From Chamaecrista fasciculata (lineage: Eukaryota; Streptophyta; Magnoliopsida; Fabales; Fabaceae), in the NCBI GenBank assembly GCA_003254925.1, contig QANZ01004375.1:1-64000 (forward strand): a DNA stretch of 64,000 nucleotides, read 5' to 3'. A program made the position numbers and the translations under genes. Positions 12,077 to 25,344 of the stretch are shown piece after piece (positions within the stretch are counted from its first letter, which is position 1; the number at the start of each line of letters is the position of its first letter). Under the pieces are notes generated by a model that saw nothing but the letters and a program-made list of their open reading frames with translations, ran no database searches and was not told the origin of the DNA.

Positions 12077-12913
12077 TAGATCCAACACCCAGTGACCGGA
12101 GCCAGAAATGTTAACAACAGGGGGCTAGAAATTTTTTTTTAACCCTAAAAGGGGGTCATTGGGATTATAATGCATACAATTAAATTATATTAAAACTAAT
12201 TTGTAGTAACTACTGAAATTTTGGGGGGGCCGTGGTCCCCACCAGCCCCCTATCTCCGTGCCTGCCAACACCGATATTCTCACTTATCGATTAAATTCTT
12301 AGATGAGGTTAATTGATTTTGTTATTAGATTAAAAGATTGATTGATATATAAATATAGATATACTAGTAGATTATGTCCATATAAATATTTAGATATTGA
12401 ATTGTATATACTATATAATTAATTACAGTTGACGATAGCATTATTTCAGGGATTAAATACACATGATCGTAGGTATTTAAAAGCCATGATTTTTTTTTTA
12501 AATGAGATCAATAAAATAAAAAACGAGAAGCAACATTTCTGCTTCTCAGTTAAATTGTTTTTTTTTCGTATTACAAAGGGAAAATTGTTTCTGCTTTGCG
12601 TAAAAATGTCCCGGCCTCACAAAAAACGATAAAAAAAAGGTATAAATTTAAAAATTGTTTGAGACAATATATCCGTCAATTCTATAAAACAGAAAACATA
12701 GATATAAAAAAATCACCTCTTCCAACCCAAAGAAAATTAAAGGTTGTGTAAAAAAATTCTTGAACTTTGAAAAATAATAAATTTAAAATTTTAATTCTGT
12801 AAACAATCTTCTATATAAAACTTTGCAAAACTTCACCGATTCATAATAGTGCCTTTTCAAAATCAAATTCACATGCATATCAAGAGTATAGGAGGAGCCA
12901 GTCCACACTTTAG
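12077..12913 (+). repeat. Segmental duplication, copy 2 (with insertion)
   Basis: The second copy of the 10541-10952 segment. It is longer because it carries a hAT-type MITE (12090-12264 plus its duplicated target) and the ~284-bp stretch 12480-12763 that is absent or unsequenced in copy 1. Shared blocks include GTTGACGATRGCATTATTT and ATAAAACTTTGCAAAACTTC, with scattered substitutions between copies, so the duplication is not recent. Confidence 0.85.
12090..12264. mobile_element. Short hAT-type MITE (Tip100-like ends), 175 bp
   Basis: The element begins CAGTGACCGGAGCCAG and ends CTCCGTGCCTG, imperfect inverted repeats of the CAGTGGCGGAGCCA type known from Tip100-like hAT elements. It is flanked by perfect 8-bp duplications CCAACACC at 12082-12089 and 12265-12272. 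The equivalent site in the 10.5-kb copy of the host segment reads CCAACATC once, without insertion. No coding capacity; GC-rich right end with a GGGGGGGCC run. Confidence 0.9.
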
Positions 12914-13666
12914 GGTGGTAGGGTAGCTTTTTTACAGCAATTATTATTCTAATAGTTATACTAATAATTATTATTTATTTACTTAGGTTAGGGCAAGTGT
13001 AGATAGAGTAGGCATGTCTGCCGTTTGGGGAGATGCTTTTAGATACGTTTATTAGCACTACGGTATGTACTCCCTTTCCTTTTGTAACTGTTCCTTTTAT
13101 AACAAAAAAAAAGTACTCCAAGATAATGTAAAGTATTGACAATGACCAGATAATGTTGAATTGAATTGCTTCTTTAAACATCGTGTACGTTTTAAAGTAA
13201 CAACCTGAATTTGAACAAAGATTTTGAGAAATTAAGCAATGATACAAACTTAGGATAGACATACGTAGAGAGCATCAATACGACGTCAGCAATTCTAAAC
13301 AGACTTCCAAACTCATAGCTAAAGAAAAAAAAAATGGCAATGATTCCATAACTTTCTGTTTAATCTTTTTTTTTTTTTTCCGTATGGAAGCGAATTGATG
13401 ATCAAATAACTTGGCTAGATAATAGATGCGTACAACAGAAGAGACAAAATCTTTCATCCTATACAGGAAATCACCAATTACCATGGAGGATCACATCAAT
13501 AAGATTCTCTTATGGTACAAATAGCTAGTTTGACACTCAAGGTATGCATCAATGGATTTAAAACCAATGTATATCGCTATCCCATAGAGATAGAGTCAGC
13601 TACCTGCAACGATGGCCTGGCAGTTCAGCTTGATCACTCAACAAAACTGTAAATCCCATTCATCCA

Positions 13667-16600
13667 TCACTCATTGCGGATTGAATAATACTTCTCCCAA
13701 AGTGTGGGTGATTTTGCTATTTCATTCATAAGGTTCTTGAACTTGACACTGCAATCTCCTCCACTGCAGAATGACGATTTAAAATATAAGGTCTCAAATA
13801 AAGCACATGCACACAGAGGACACCAAGAGTGAGACAGTAGGAAAAGGATAAGGTTTAAAACAAACAATCAATAACTGGAAACGTTGGATAGCCAAAGAGT
13901 ATACCTTGGTGTATAATGAGATTTTAATACATTTAAACTTCAATGCATAAGGAAATCTGATTAACATTGCTGGAAAATGAAAAGGGGTTCCATATCATGG
14001 GACTGAATCTGACAACCTAGGCTACAGTTGACGAGCTTCCTTAAATTGTCATCATATATCCATGCTCTAGTCACTAAAAATAGTAACTTCCAACTGCTTG
14101 ATACAGATATGAATACTTACGTAGGATAGATTGAGCCCACACAACAAGAGTTCAATGAATTGCTTCCCATTTTCTACTAATGTTAAAGAATGAGTAGTAG
14201 AGGGACTAATTTTCATGGTCCTTTTTCCTTGTCAGCTTATGTCCTAATCTTGCCACTATTCATGACTCATGAGCAAATTCTCATTGGTCTAAATATTCCA
14301 ACCTTAGATAATCTGACTTGGTTGCAATGAATTTCCTGACTCAAGATGAAGATGTGATCCCAGATAACTTTTTTGCCTCTCAAAATAATGTTTGCAAGTT
14401 GCAACCATAATAATGGTACAGGTAGAAGTAATAGTGGGGGAAGAAACCATTGATAACAACCTAAATCCACTAACTGTAACAAGCTTGATAATTCCTATGA
14501 ATGGTGTTATTCCATACATGGCAACCCTCCAAATGTTGCAAGAACGGAAAGTTGTACGAGTCTCTCAAAATGATGTTCCCCAATCAATTTCCTCTTCTAG
14601 GGCAAAATAAAATGGTTTCCTTCCAAATCAGGCCACTGAGAAAGCAGCCACTTCGACTACTGTTGATTCTCAAACTGGTAATCATGTAGCTTTTCTTAGT
14701 CTTCTCTTGAACCACTTCTAATCATAGGTCTGGTAACCCAAATCTGTTCTCTCAATATTTCCCCTTCTCTTCCACTATTGCTCTTGCTAAAAACCAGGCC
14801 TAAATTATTGGTCAAGCCCAATCCTTTCGTTCTCTACCCTCGGATTCTATCCTCTACATTCCATGATTCCCTTTCAATTTTATTTCCATTAATAGACTCT
14901 ATAAGACACTTCATTTTTTACTTAACTTTTGTTACTAATTTTGTGCTTATACAAGATTAAAGTATAGGGTCGAACAATAGGCACCAAGTGTGAATCACAT
15001 GGAATCTATCACCTCATTGTCTCATAAAGCCTATATTTCTAGTTCTCTACACTTTTTCCAATTCTCTATATTTGATTCATCATTGTTTGGACCATCCTAG
15101 TCTTGCTAAACTTCAAAAACTGGCCCTTAAATTGCAAGTCCCATCAATTTGTAAATATTCTCATGCTTCTTTTCCTAAACAAACTAAATAATAATGAAGT
15201 TGCACTTTCTTTTTTGTTTGGTTCACTACAGCAATAATGTTACTCAATAATACTCCTGTTGGTTCAGCAAAAGTCATTTGAGGCAATCAGCTTAGGTCAA
15301 AGACAGCAGAAAATACAAACCTAATGCGGTTCAAGGATACAATAGCTCGAAGTGCACTTCGAATCATGTCTTCATTACGATCTACTTCTTGCTTGACAGC
15401 ATCTTGCTTCGGCTTAAAATTAATAGTCTTTTGGAGAGGGTCCACCAAAGAGTCTAACACTGAAATGCAATCCAAGTTAGAAAGCAGAAATGCTATACAG
15501 TAAAATTTTAGTGCATTAACAGGAACATCACCGACCTGCCAATACTGCAGAAGGGCATTTATCAGCCAGTTTTGATAGTATCAGGTGGCAAGGCATTTTA
15601 ACATCATAATGATCTGAAAAAACAATTTTGATCCATAAACTTGAAAAGGACAACATTAAAGACATATCAATAAAATATGTATAACCAGAAAGATAACACG
15701 TTCCTCATGTTCAATGACAAAGAGATAAGTTTAACAAAGATGAGATAGATGTAGCCGTCCAATGTATGTGTTACACACATAAAAAATGATTCTTCCAATA
15801 TGAAGTTACATCAATCACGATCTAATACAACTTGACATTATAACTTGTGCAAACGACAAAAAATGATTAACAAGACAGAATAATCCATAGAAACTATATT
15901 TTTTTGGAACAATAATAGACTATTAGTAAGTTCAGGACATCTCAATGAAAAGTGATAAAATGAATGTGCTCAAAATTTAAATTAAAAAGAAAAAAAAAAA
16001 AAAACAGAAGCAACAGAGGTTGTGTTAACAGGATAGAGAGCCAATGAAAGAAAAGAAATGCTCACCATCCAAACCAGATTTAAGATAGGGTACAATAAAT
16101 GATGATGGGTTCACTTGATCAAGACAACTATCCAGCAATGTGTCTACACATTCAAAAGCAGCCTTCCTCAATTCAAGCCCATCATCCACAGTATGCTTGA
16201 AAGGACCAAGGTCAACTGTCCTTATCAGTTCTTGCTGTCAGAAATAAATTAGAAAATTCAGAACACCACCATTTTTATGACAATTTTCTTAGTGAGATAG
16301 GGAGTTCCGTTAGACCCAAAATCTACAGGTATCAGATTTATATGTGATAACAATTATATTCAACAGAATACAAGTCAGAAGTTACCTTTACAATTGTTTG
16401 ATCGTAAAGAAGAGGCAATAGTTCAGGAAGAAGCCCCTTAATTAAGTTTGGCTTATTGTGAGCAAATGTGTTCAAAGCCAAGACAGCAGCTCTCCTGACA
16501 TGCTGCGTGCTCATAACAATCATAAACCAGAAGATTAATTAGCTGCAAATACAAATAAATTGAAAAACAAAACATTGTGCTAAACTGCTAACATTATATT

Positions 16601-19600
16601 ATGACTCACCCTGTCATTGTCTGTAATAAGCATCAGAAATGATGATATTTCAGGGTATATAATTTCATCTATCTTTTCAGGACGCTCAACTATAGAGTAC
16701 TTCACCGCAATGACAACAGTGGCTCGAGTAAATGCAGTTGGACTGACTGTTCTAACCTAAAGAAAATTCAGAATTCAAAATATCAAATATTAAGCATGTT
16801 CGCCAGAATCAAGAGCACAAGGTTCCTATACAAAATCAGATACCTTAAGTGCAGGAACTAGTTTTGCAGGTTCAATAAGTGCAATTTTACCAAGGCACTC
16901 AGCCACTACATTGCGGACCCCCTCTTCCTCACTTTCACAGTGGTTGAAGAGTAAATTAAGAATCTTCTCAACACTAGACTCTTGAAACTCTGCTTTATCA
17001 ACAGATTGCCTCACAATTACCTGCCAGGTTGGGACAAGAGAATCACAGATTTATGAGCTATTAATACAAAGTCACAAGCCTATTTTAGAATTAGGATTTG
17101 TTCAGGGAAACTCACCTCCTTCAAAGAATGAAGTAACAGGTATTGCTTCTTTTGTTGATTATCAATCTGGTTCAAGATAAAAGGCAAGTACTTGGGAAGA
17201 TTACCAACAGCAATGTTACCAAGAGCATAAGAGGCAGCAGACTTTATCTCTTCAAAAGGAGATTGGAAAGACTCGATAACAATATTTTCTATATGTTCAT
17301 GTGCACTCAGATCCTTCCTTCTACCAATCTCTCCCAAACATAGAAGGGCAAGGTGCTGCTTTGCCTTTGAATGGAAAAAAGAGGAAGAAAAAAAAAAGTT
17401 TAGTAAAAATGCAAATGAACAATCACACACATAGTATATTCCACAAAAGAGGAAACATAAAGAAATTAGAAACTCGAAAGGACAAGATAAAAATGACAGC
17501 GAAAGTCCACATCCTAAAGCTATAAGATCAGAATGAATCCCAGCAAAGATGCAGCTGTACTAAGGAATTGAAAAAATGGACTATCAATAAAATACTAATT
17601 ACATAGCTTTAAAAATAAGAAAGAGATAACTTACTGAATTAGAACTGCTGTCATCCTTAAGAATTTGAGTAAGCATTTTCACAGTTGATGAGCATTTCTG
17701 ATCACCAGCAGCAAGGCATAGAACAGCCACACATTGGGCTATTGAATGCAAAGCTTGTTTTGCAATGCCCCCTGACTGAGGAGAAGGCTTGGCACTGGCA
17801 AGTAAGGCCTCGAGTAGAGAATCAAAACTTGTGTTTGCAGAATAGACTAAAGCAGCATAGAAGTTTTGTAAAGCCTGTAGTATTCAAACAAGGCATCCCT
17901 AAAGACGCATGTAATTTAAACATCTAACAAAAACAGAAGTTCAGTGGCAGGCAGAGAAAGTACCAGAAGAGCTTGACCCTGCAGCAGTGAGCTTTTAATT
18001 AATGTGAGAGCCTGAGGAAGAACTTTGTTTCTAACAGCCAAACCAACGTTTGGACTTGATCTCCTGTCATCCATTAACGTGCAGCAGAGCTCCAAGGCAA
18101 GAGCCGTCATATGCAAGTCAGAGTCACTAAAAAGCAAGTATTATAAACAGATAGGATAATTAGTCCACCATGCATACATCAAAATGAAATATAGAACAAC
18201 TAAAATAAGAAACACCAAAGGAAAACCTTATTAAAGCTGACAGTTCCACAATAATAACTTCATAACCAGATGAACCAATCTTATCGGCATAAGCAACAAT
18301 AAGTGAGTTTAAGGTACCCAAGGTTGCCTGTCTTAGTGCACGATTAGCCTGTTTTCCAACATTAAATCAAATGTTAGACTCTTTCACTTTGTTTAGCCAG
18401 AAAATTTTAAGATAGAATGAATCATGAAATTTCAGTAGATAACTTAATAAAATTAACAGATCATCCAAAAATAGTTCCACACCTTCCGCAAAAATGCAGT
18501 CAACTCTGCTATTACTTGATCAAGTACACAAGATAGGTCCACCCGAAGTGGAGATGCAGCAATGACAGCAAATGCCTGAATACAGAACAATATTCATCAG
18601 ATGATAGATAACCACAAAAGTCAAAACAGATGAGCACACAAATCACAAGAATCAGCTAATTAACCTTGACAGCTGTAAGACGGGTTATCTCATTTCCCAT
18701 CCGATCAACAAGTACAGGAAGGCATGCAGGTAATTCCGAACTAAGATGGTCGCCAAATGTCGACACAACAAGGCCCATGCAGGAGATAGCACACTCCTTA
18801 ACTTCCTGTAGACAAAATAGTTATCTATGATATATATAGATATATATTAAAATGATCATAAAAAACCTTTTACAAAATGCCCAACTGACCTGATCCTGAT
18901 CTTGGTTTATCAAACGTGACATAATACCTTTATAAATGGGTTGAACATATGGCCTGAAATCAAAACCAGAATCCTACAACACACAGCCATTCTAATTAAT
19001 GCCTATACAAATTGGATGAACATATGGTCTGAAATCAAAATCAGAACACTAAACCAAATGCCATCCGAAGTTTTAGCACTGGGTCTAACATCAATTCAAG
19101 GTCAAAGAGGATACATATACACACCTCAATGCGTGGCCGCACAACACGGACAAGTTCCCCACATACCCTTAATGCCTCTGCTGTGACCTTGTAATACCGC
19201 TCACCAACAGCCGATAGAACAGGAGCAGAAAGAGCCTGCAAACAAAAAAATAAATACCTAACTGACATTCATCCAAATATTTAGCTCCCCAAGCATCAAC
19301 GAGTCAACCAAAAAAATTAAACCAATATAATGTGTCACCAAACCACTAGACCTAAAGGCTAAAAGAACTACATCAAACTACTTCTAGTAGAATTCCTTCA
19401 CTTTCGGAGTCAGCATTGCTATTGCATGCTGTAAGGCTCCACAACAAAATAGCTCTGACCAAACAGCTAATATGAAAAGAAAAAAAATTTAATAGACACA
19501 AATAATAATAGAAACTTCTATAGCATACACAGCTAATATTAAATGTTAAATATCCAAAGACCAACTCAAAGAGTTAATCAAACAAAATGACAAAAGGGAG

Positions 19601-22600
19601 CAGCCTCTACTGAAGTTATGATCGTTTACCTTAATATAAGGATGGAAAACAGCAGGAGAATGAGAAGATAGCACTAATCTTGCAAATGTAAGGGCTTCAA
19701 TCTTCAAATTCGAGGTAGAAGATTTGTCCTGGGAAGAAATAAAAATGAAAATGTGGTTGAAAAAGATAACAATTTCACTATGACGATAAATTCTAAAAGA
19801 AAAATTAGGTTCATACAAAATCTATTTCTTACGTTTAATGCCTTTTCAATTCCTGGAATGAGTGACCCAATGTGGTCAGCAAGACAGTTTGGCAAGACAA
19901 CCACAAGTTCTTTCAAAACAGAAAATGCCCCAACCTACATAGACAAATTTGTTAAACTTCTGGTGTGCTTTGACTTTTGAATCAACTATCCAATGTTGGG
20001 AATTCCTACCTTTGTCTTGATGGATTTTTCGCGGAGCTGCCTATTTATAGACTTGACAATCTTAGGCACTTCTTGCTTCAACAACCATCGAGGACTGCAT
20101 CAGATGCCAGCAACTAGACAGTAAGTAAATGCCACATCTTGCAAGACAATTGTAACAACTGACTTGATGACTGATAGCTACAAATGAAGGCATGAAAGGA
20201 ACAGTGGGAGACAATAATCTGATTGCTACAATTTTAAGCCTAACAAATATTGAAACAAGTTCAATTTTGATTATAATAAATTATGCATATATACGTCCAT
20301 GTGCAGTTGCACTATAGCTAAATTACTAGGATAACATAAACAAAAAAAGGGTATCTCCTCATTCACTAAAGCAACCTGTTAATAAACATAAACTATGGAT
20401 GTACTTCTGTCACTGCCTTATCGGAAGCATTAAGGCAGTTGTGGCAGTTGTCTATAGTATGCTTAAGCTTAACAGAAGTGCCATAAAATAGCATAAGCCA
20501 CATTAATAACTCTCAAGGAGGATAACCAAACTTCTGGGCATTGACTGTTTCTTCTCCATAGAAGGGTCTTTGTACCAATGTTAACTTTTACTTTGCAAAT
20601 TACAAGTACATAGCAAAACATTGTCACATCAAAATCTCTATTTCAAACATCAATTTACTATTCAAGATCAGAACATCTGAAAACAGACCAGGTTATAAGT
20701 TGAGGGAGCCAAATAGTGAAAACTAGACAATTAATTCATGCAAAATCATTAAAATCCTCAGTAAAGATATTCTGAAAAAATTTATCTACACACCACATGC
20801 ACTTGCAATATCTAAGGTTTCAACAGCAAGATATAATAAGTGGAAACTTTCAAAATGTAAAAATAACTTGCCTTGTTTCATTTACATCAGTCTGCCCCTT
20901 TGTGACATTTCCTGTTTGACGCAAGAGCTCAATGAAAGTATTAAATACATCCATCTGCAACACATCCATGTCAGATAACCTACTATATTATGTTGTAATT
21001 TGTAAAAGACTAAAATAAAATATCCACCTTGACATTTTCTTCTCTCTCTTTACATCTATCGATAAGTTTTGGACAAGCCTACAAAATGGAAGAGTTCAAG
21101 GTTAGCAATACCAGCAAAGTAACAAAGTAAAGAGGAAAGGAGTTGATATTTCTTATAAAGGAGACAATATCAAACTGGTAGTAAAGATACCTCCTCATAC
21201 AGCTTTGAAAGCATCTCAGGACGAGATACAATTAAAGCTGCTAAGCATTTAGCTGCAGCTCTCCGAACTTTCCAGCTTGCATCTTCATCATCTGTATATT
21301 CATTTGCACTCTCACTGCAATAAAATATATTTTAGGCATAAAAAACAAGAATGCCATGCCACATACTAGCAACCAAGCAAACTAAAGAACATACTCTTCT
21401 TCCTCCTCCTCGTGATGTTCATCATCAGTATCCTCATCCATGTTGTCAGTGAAGTTTGGATCATAACTCAAATATTTCAGGGTAAGATAAAGAATTTCAT
21501 CACAGTAAAATGAAATATCCCTTGGACACCTAAGGAGAAAACTTTCAAGTGCCTGCAGTTAAATAAGGAGATGCACAAACGCAAAGAATATTATACAAAT
21601 TAATATGAAGTTCCGAGGTCATGATCATTATCTAAATCAGACTTAGTAAGAGTGAGAAATGAATATGCATAGCACCTGCAAGCTATACTCACGAAGCTCT
21701 TCATCGTTCTCTGAGGCACTAGTACAGTAATTAATCAGCACTGGAACTGTGTCTCCAAGATGAGGTCCAAACCGATAACCAACAGCCCGACTGAAATACC
21801 AATTAATTGCAGCCAGATTAATAATAAGAAGATAAGAGAAGGGGGAAAACGTTGAAAACATGTCGCACCTTAAAGCACCAATCATCTGAATGTTTGTACG
21901 GGTCATTTCTGACTTGGCAGTCTTATTTTTCAAATTCGTAACAACTTGAACTGTTGCCCTGGCCAACAAATCATCTGACAAACTTGAAGAAAGAGATGCT
22001 GAAAAAGCAAATAAGAATTTGTTAATGTCAACTATATTTTCACTTGTCAAAATCTGCATCTGACTCAAAAAACGGTGGTCACTTCAATGTCAATAACAGT
22101 ATTCTTCAGATAATTTTAATTTGAAATTAGAAATTAGAGATACTAGATAGGAATTATATAGCAGTCTATTGTCAGTTGTAGATTCTCTAATCATCAAATG
22201 ACAATTCTAAGACTGAAAGATCAGAGCTTAGGAAAACCTTGGATGGTTGAAAATATTGTAGAGGTTCTGGATAGAATTTTTTACAGGTGTTTCAAACCAG
22301 GGCAGAGTAAAACCAATTTGACAGCAGTCAGACAAACCCCCCCCCCCGCCCCCCCAAAAAAATCCCCAAAAACAAGCAATAGCAACTGTATTAATCAAGG
22401 AAATGACTATTATATAATAGAAATACAGAATCCACAACAAAGTTGATCTTACCAATGCATGCTACAGTCTTCTTTCGTATACTGGCTTGATTGGAACTCA
22501 ACTGAGACAAAAGCGCACCCAATAACAGCTCATGGTCAGCTGCCATTAGGTTCCCAAATTTGTGAAGGATGTCGCATAAAATATCTAGACATTCACATTT

Positions 22601-24424
22601 TATTTCAGAGCTCATTCCCTGTTGATAAAAAGAGTTATTAGAATTTTACTTTCCACTAAGAAAAATTCTATCAGAGCTCATCATCAACACTTGAGCACTT
22701 TAAGGGCACTAAAAAGAAAAAAAAAATCATTAATGATGGCATAAAATGATGCAAGAGAAGCCATGGTCTTGATTTCACGCAAATGTTTACTATGTCAGCA
22801 AATGTTTATATATATATATATAACTATATAAAAAAGATTACAGAAATTCCACAGCAAAAACCTTTTTTAATTATTTTTAGCCTTCATAATATCTAAAAGC
22901 GAGGAAGAGATTTTTGTTGAACTTCTTGCCCTACAAGAATAAAATGCAAAAACAAGAAAAAAAAAAAATAAAAAAATAAACAACGGAAGTTTCACACCCG
23001 CATAGGATATATATTACCCCATGAACCAAACAGTAGTCAATGGGCCAAAATATTTTACCTATGCATTCGAAGAACTGAGGAGAAATCTCCTTCATTTAAA
23101 TTTTATCATGGAAGAAACTGTAGCTGTGAAGGAAAATACTTAACCATGGATAATATATGACAAAAGGAAAGAGAAAAAATTATCATTTACCGTGCACAGG
23201 AAGCACACAAAATAACTAAGGAACTAGTAATGTGACACATCATATGTGATATGTCCATGAGTTACTAAGTGAAAATAATGCTGTAAGATTCTTTCAAAAA
23301 AAAGCTAAAAGGATGTAAAATAAAAATAAAAGGAACTGATGTTCATAAAGGTATATCAACAGATGAGGTGCCATCAAATTAAAACTGAAATAGGCTAAAT
23401 TTGTAAATATAAGGAATTCATAATGAGAAATAGACAGAATGCACAAATATCAATGAAAGTGGCACCATTCAGATAATCACAATTTCATGAGTTAACGTTT
23501 TAAAAAGTAAATTAGTCAAGAAAATTAAGGACTTACTGAGGCAGTGATTCCATTGATTAATTGTGGCGAAAGAGATTGGAGAATAGATTGCGCAAGAGAC
23601 TTTGTAGAAACTTCAGCAATGATTGTCTTTAAAGCTATGCTTGCAACATCACGATGCTGATCTTTCCCATTCAGCAATTTCTCACATAATTTGCTAGTCA
23701 TTTCAACAACTCTTGCCTCACTTACCTTCCTCACCAATGGAGCAAGACTGCAAATTTTTAAATTTAAAATAGGAAAAAAAATAAAATTTCGAAGTTGACA
23801 ACATTTCACCTTCATCAATTTGCTAAAAAGTTTTTCACACATGCACTATAACATAAGAACAACAGAAAAAAAAAGTGAATCATGCCTGGAAATAGAAATT
23901 AGCTATCAAACTTATTCATCCTACATGAATTGCTTCAACTACAAAAAGTGATTTCATCTTAAACAATAAGGGGGGAAAGCATATAGACAGACAAAACAAG
24001 AAGCGATGGATTCCATTAATAATGCATGCTAATAGCTTCAAATTTGGGTTGCTACTAATAATGCATGCTATAAAAGAGACAGTATAGGGAGGCTGTACCA
24101 TTTCACAGCTAAACCAGAAACATCACCAGCTGCATCGTCAAGCTGTTGTATGATGATATTTGTCAATTTAATCTCTAGATCAGCATCAGCCTTAAATGCC
24201 TCTTTGTTCAACTCATTGAGCAAATCAGATGTGGCCATGTATCTATAATCTTTATCCTTGCCAGTCATCTGTGAGATAATAAGAAAATATGATTCCACCA
24301 TTAATTTACTATACAGATCTTCCTGCATAAACGTGCATAAGCACATCAGCCTGTCTATATACAGATACATACATAAAAATAATCATACCTTTTCTAGTAT
24401 GCCAGTCAAAGTTAAATTCGCCAT
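13667..24424 (-). CDS. CAND1: Cullin-associated NEDD8-dissociated protein 1
   Basis: CAND1 binds un-neddylated cullin-RBX1 and exchanges substrate receptors of SCF-type ubiquitin ligases; in plants it affects auxin and other hormone signalling. Exons, 5' to 3': 24389-24424, 24099-24268, 23537-23747, 22453-22618, 21869-21998, 21676-21790, 21395-21552, 21191-21314, 21028-21078, 20872-20954, 20010-20094, 19833-19934, 19630-19728, 19125-19235, 18890-18973, 18665-18805, 18483-18575, 18227-18348, 17964-18126, 17635-17874, 17116-17364, 16844-17020, 16610-16756, 16386-16502, 16066-16234, 15536-15613, 15321-15459, 13667-13763. The sum is 3657 nt, 1218 aa, the normal plant size. The product is all helical HEAT repeats, begins [20 protein letters not shown], has an acidic loop [16 protein letters not shown] near residue 315, and ends [11 protein letters not shown]. 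Intron 10 uses a GC donor. A leader intron from about 25337 to 24480 is likely. Confidence 0.98.
14280..15200 (+). mobile_element. Fossil Ty1/copia fragment in CAND1 intron 27
   Basis: CAND1 intron 27 (13764-15320) contains an opposite-strand, badly decayed copia piece. An Asn/Gly/Ser/Arg-rich gag-end-like stretch reads out near 14390-14440, and from 15093 the frame gives [10 protein letters not shown], matching the GAG-pre-integrase signature (GHPS.xKL) of Ty1/copia polyproteins. It has many breaks, no visible terminal repeats, and must be old. Boundaries are approximate. Confidence 0.6.
18928..19050 (-). repeat. Partial duplicate of CAND1 exon 15 in the flanking intron
   Basis: Exon 15 of CAND1 is 18890-18973. 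About 30 bp upstream of it in transcript terms, at about 19005-19050 within intron 14, lies a ~45-bp diverged copy. On the minus strand the copy reads [17 protein letters not shown] and then a stop, against exon residues [17 protein letters not shown]. It has no complete splice sites and looks like a dead partial exon duplication. Confidence 0.8.
22337..22357. repeat. Poly-C tract in CAND1 intron 4
   Basis: A near-pure C run broken by one G, followed by an A run, lies in the intron between exons 4 and 5 of CAND1. It is a likely length-variable site and could form a G-rich structure in the transcript, which is read from the other strand. Confidence 0.7.
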
Positions 24425-25344
24425 GTTTGCAAAACTATATCACTGATACCCCTTGTATTGATATCTCACCAAAAATCAGCAGTCTGAGGAGTAAAGAAAA
24501 AATATGAATGAGAAAGCTCAGAAATCAGACTATTAAGACTCTGGATACATTTTTTATTGCAAAAATGAATTCATTGAAACTCAAGTTCAGGGATAAAATT
24601 TACGTTTCTAATGAAGACCAAAGGACTAAATATACAGCAAGATAGCTCACATTAACAGTTCAGCTATAGTTGGGTTCGAGACAAAAAGCCTAAGCACAAC
24701 TAGTCAGATAATCCATTTTGAGACGAAAATATGTAGGTTAACTCTTCATACAAATAACATTGTAACACTAAACATAAAATAACATGTATAGGATTTTTGT
24801 TAATCTGTAGTTTTTAATATTCACAAGGGAACAAAAGAAATCGGCCGACCATTCCCTAGTTTTCAGGGAACCATGAAGAAGAACAAATAGAAAAACAAAT
24901 GCCATCAATGTACTATAAAGAAACATTAATCGCAAAGTCATCAGAGCTTTTATATTTAAATGCCAGCAGCTACCATGCGAAGAACCCATATAAAAAAAAA
25001 ATGACCTAAGAATATCAATCACCGATAACCAAACACAAAAAGACTGTAACCACTACTTCTCGCTAAGCATGGAACACAAAGCCCCTGGAAACAAAGCCGG
25101 AAACCTAGAACCAAACACCACAGTCGTAGTAGACTATGACGGCCAGAAAGAATCGGGACTCCGGCGCGAGTGGCTGAGAAATGAAGAAACGAAACAAAAG
25201 TGTAATGGTAAAGTCAAATTCTGAGAATGGAGGAGTAGCCACCGCCGGACACGGCGGAAGACGGAGGAAAACGAAGTGTTATGGGGGAAGAAGCTAAAGG
25301 GCACAGAGTGAAGCAAAGTCGAAGAGAATAAGGAGCGTACCAAA

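Larger units (their letters stand above)
9758..13666. other. Gene-free spacer between ICDH and CAND1 (tail to tail)
   Basis: Both flanking genes end here, so the spacer holds two 3' flanks. It is AT-rich with TA microsatellites near 10395-10420 and 10660-10680. It contains a tandem segmental duplication (10541-10952 and 12077-12913), a hAT MITE at 12090-12264 and short local duplications, for example TGTGGTTCAATTACG near 11800 and 11880. A stretch at about 11215-11400 is richer in GC and repeats GTGGAAGC, but its reading frames are interrupted and no gene is supported. A single N lies at 10791. Confidence 0.6.
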
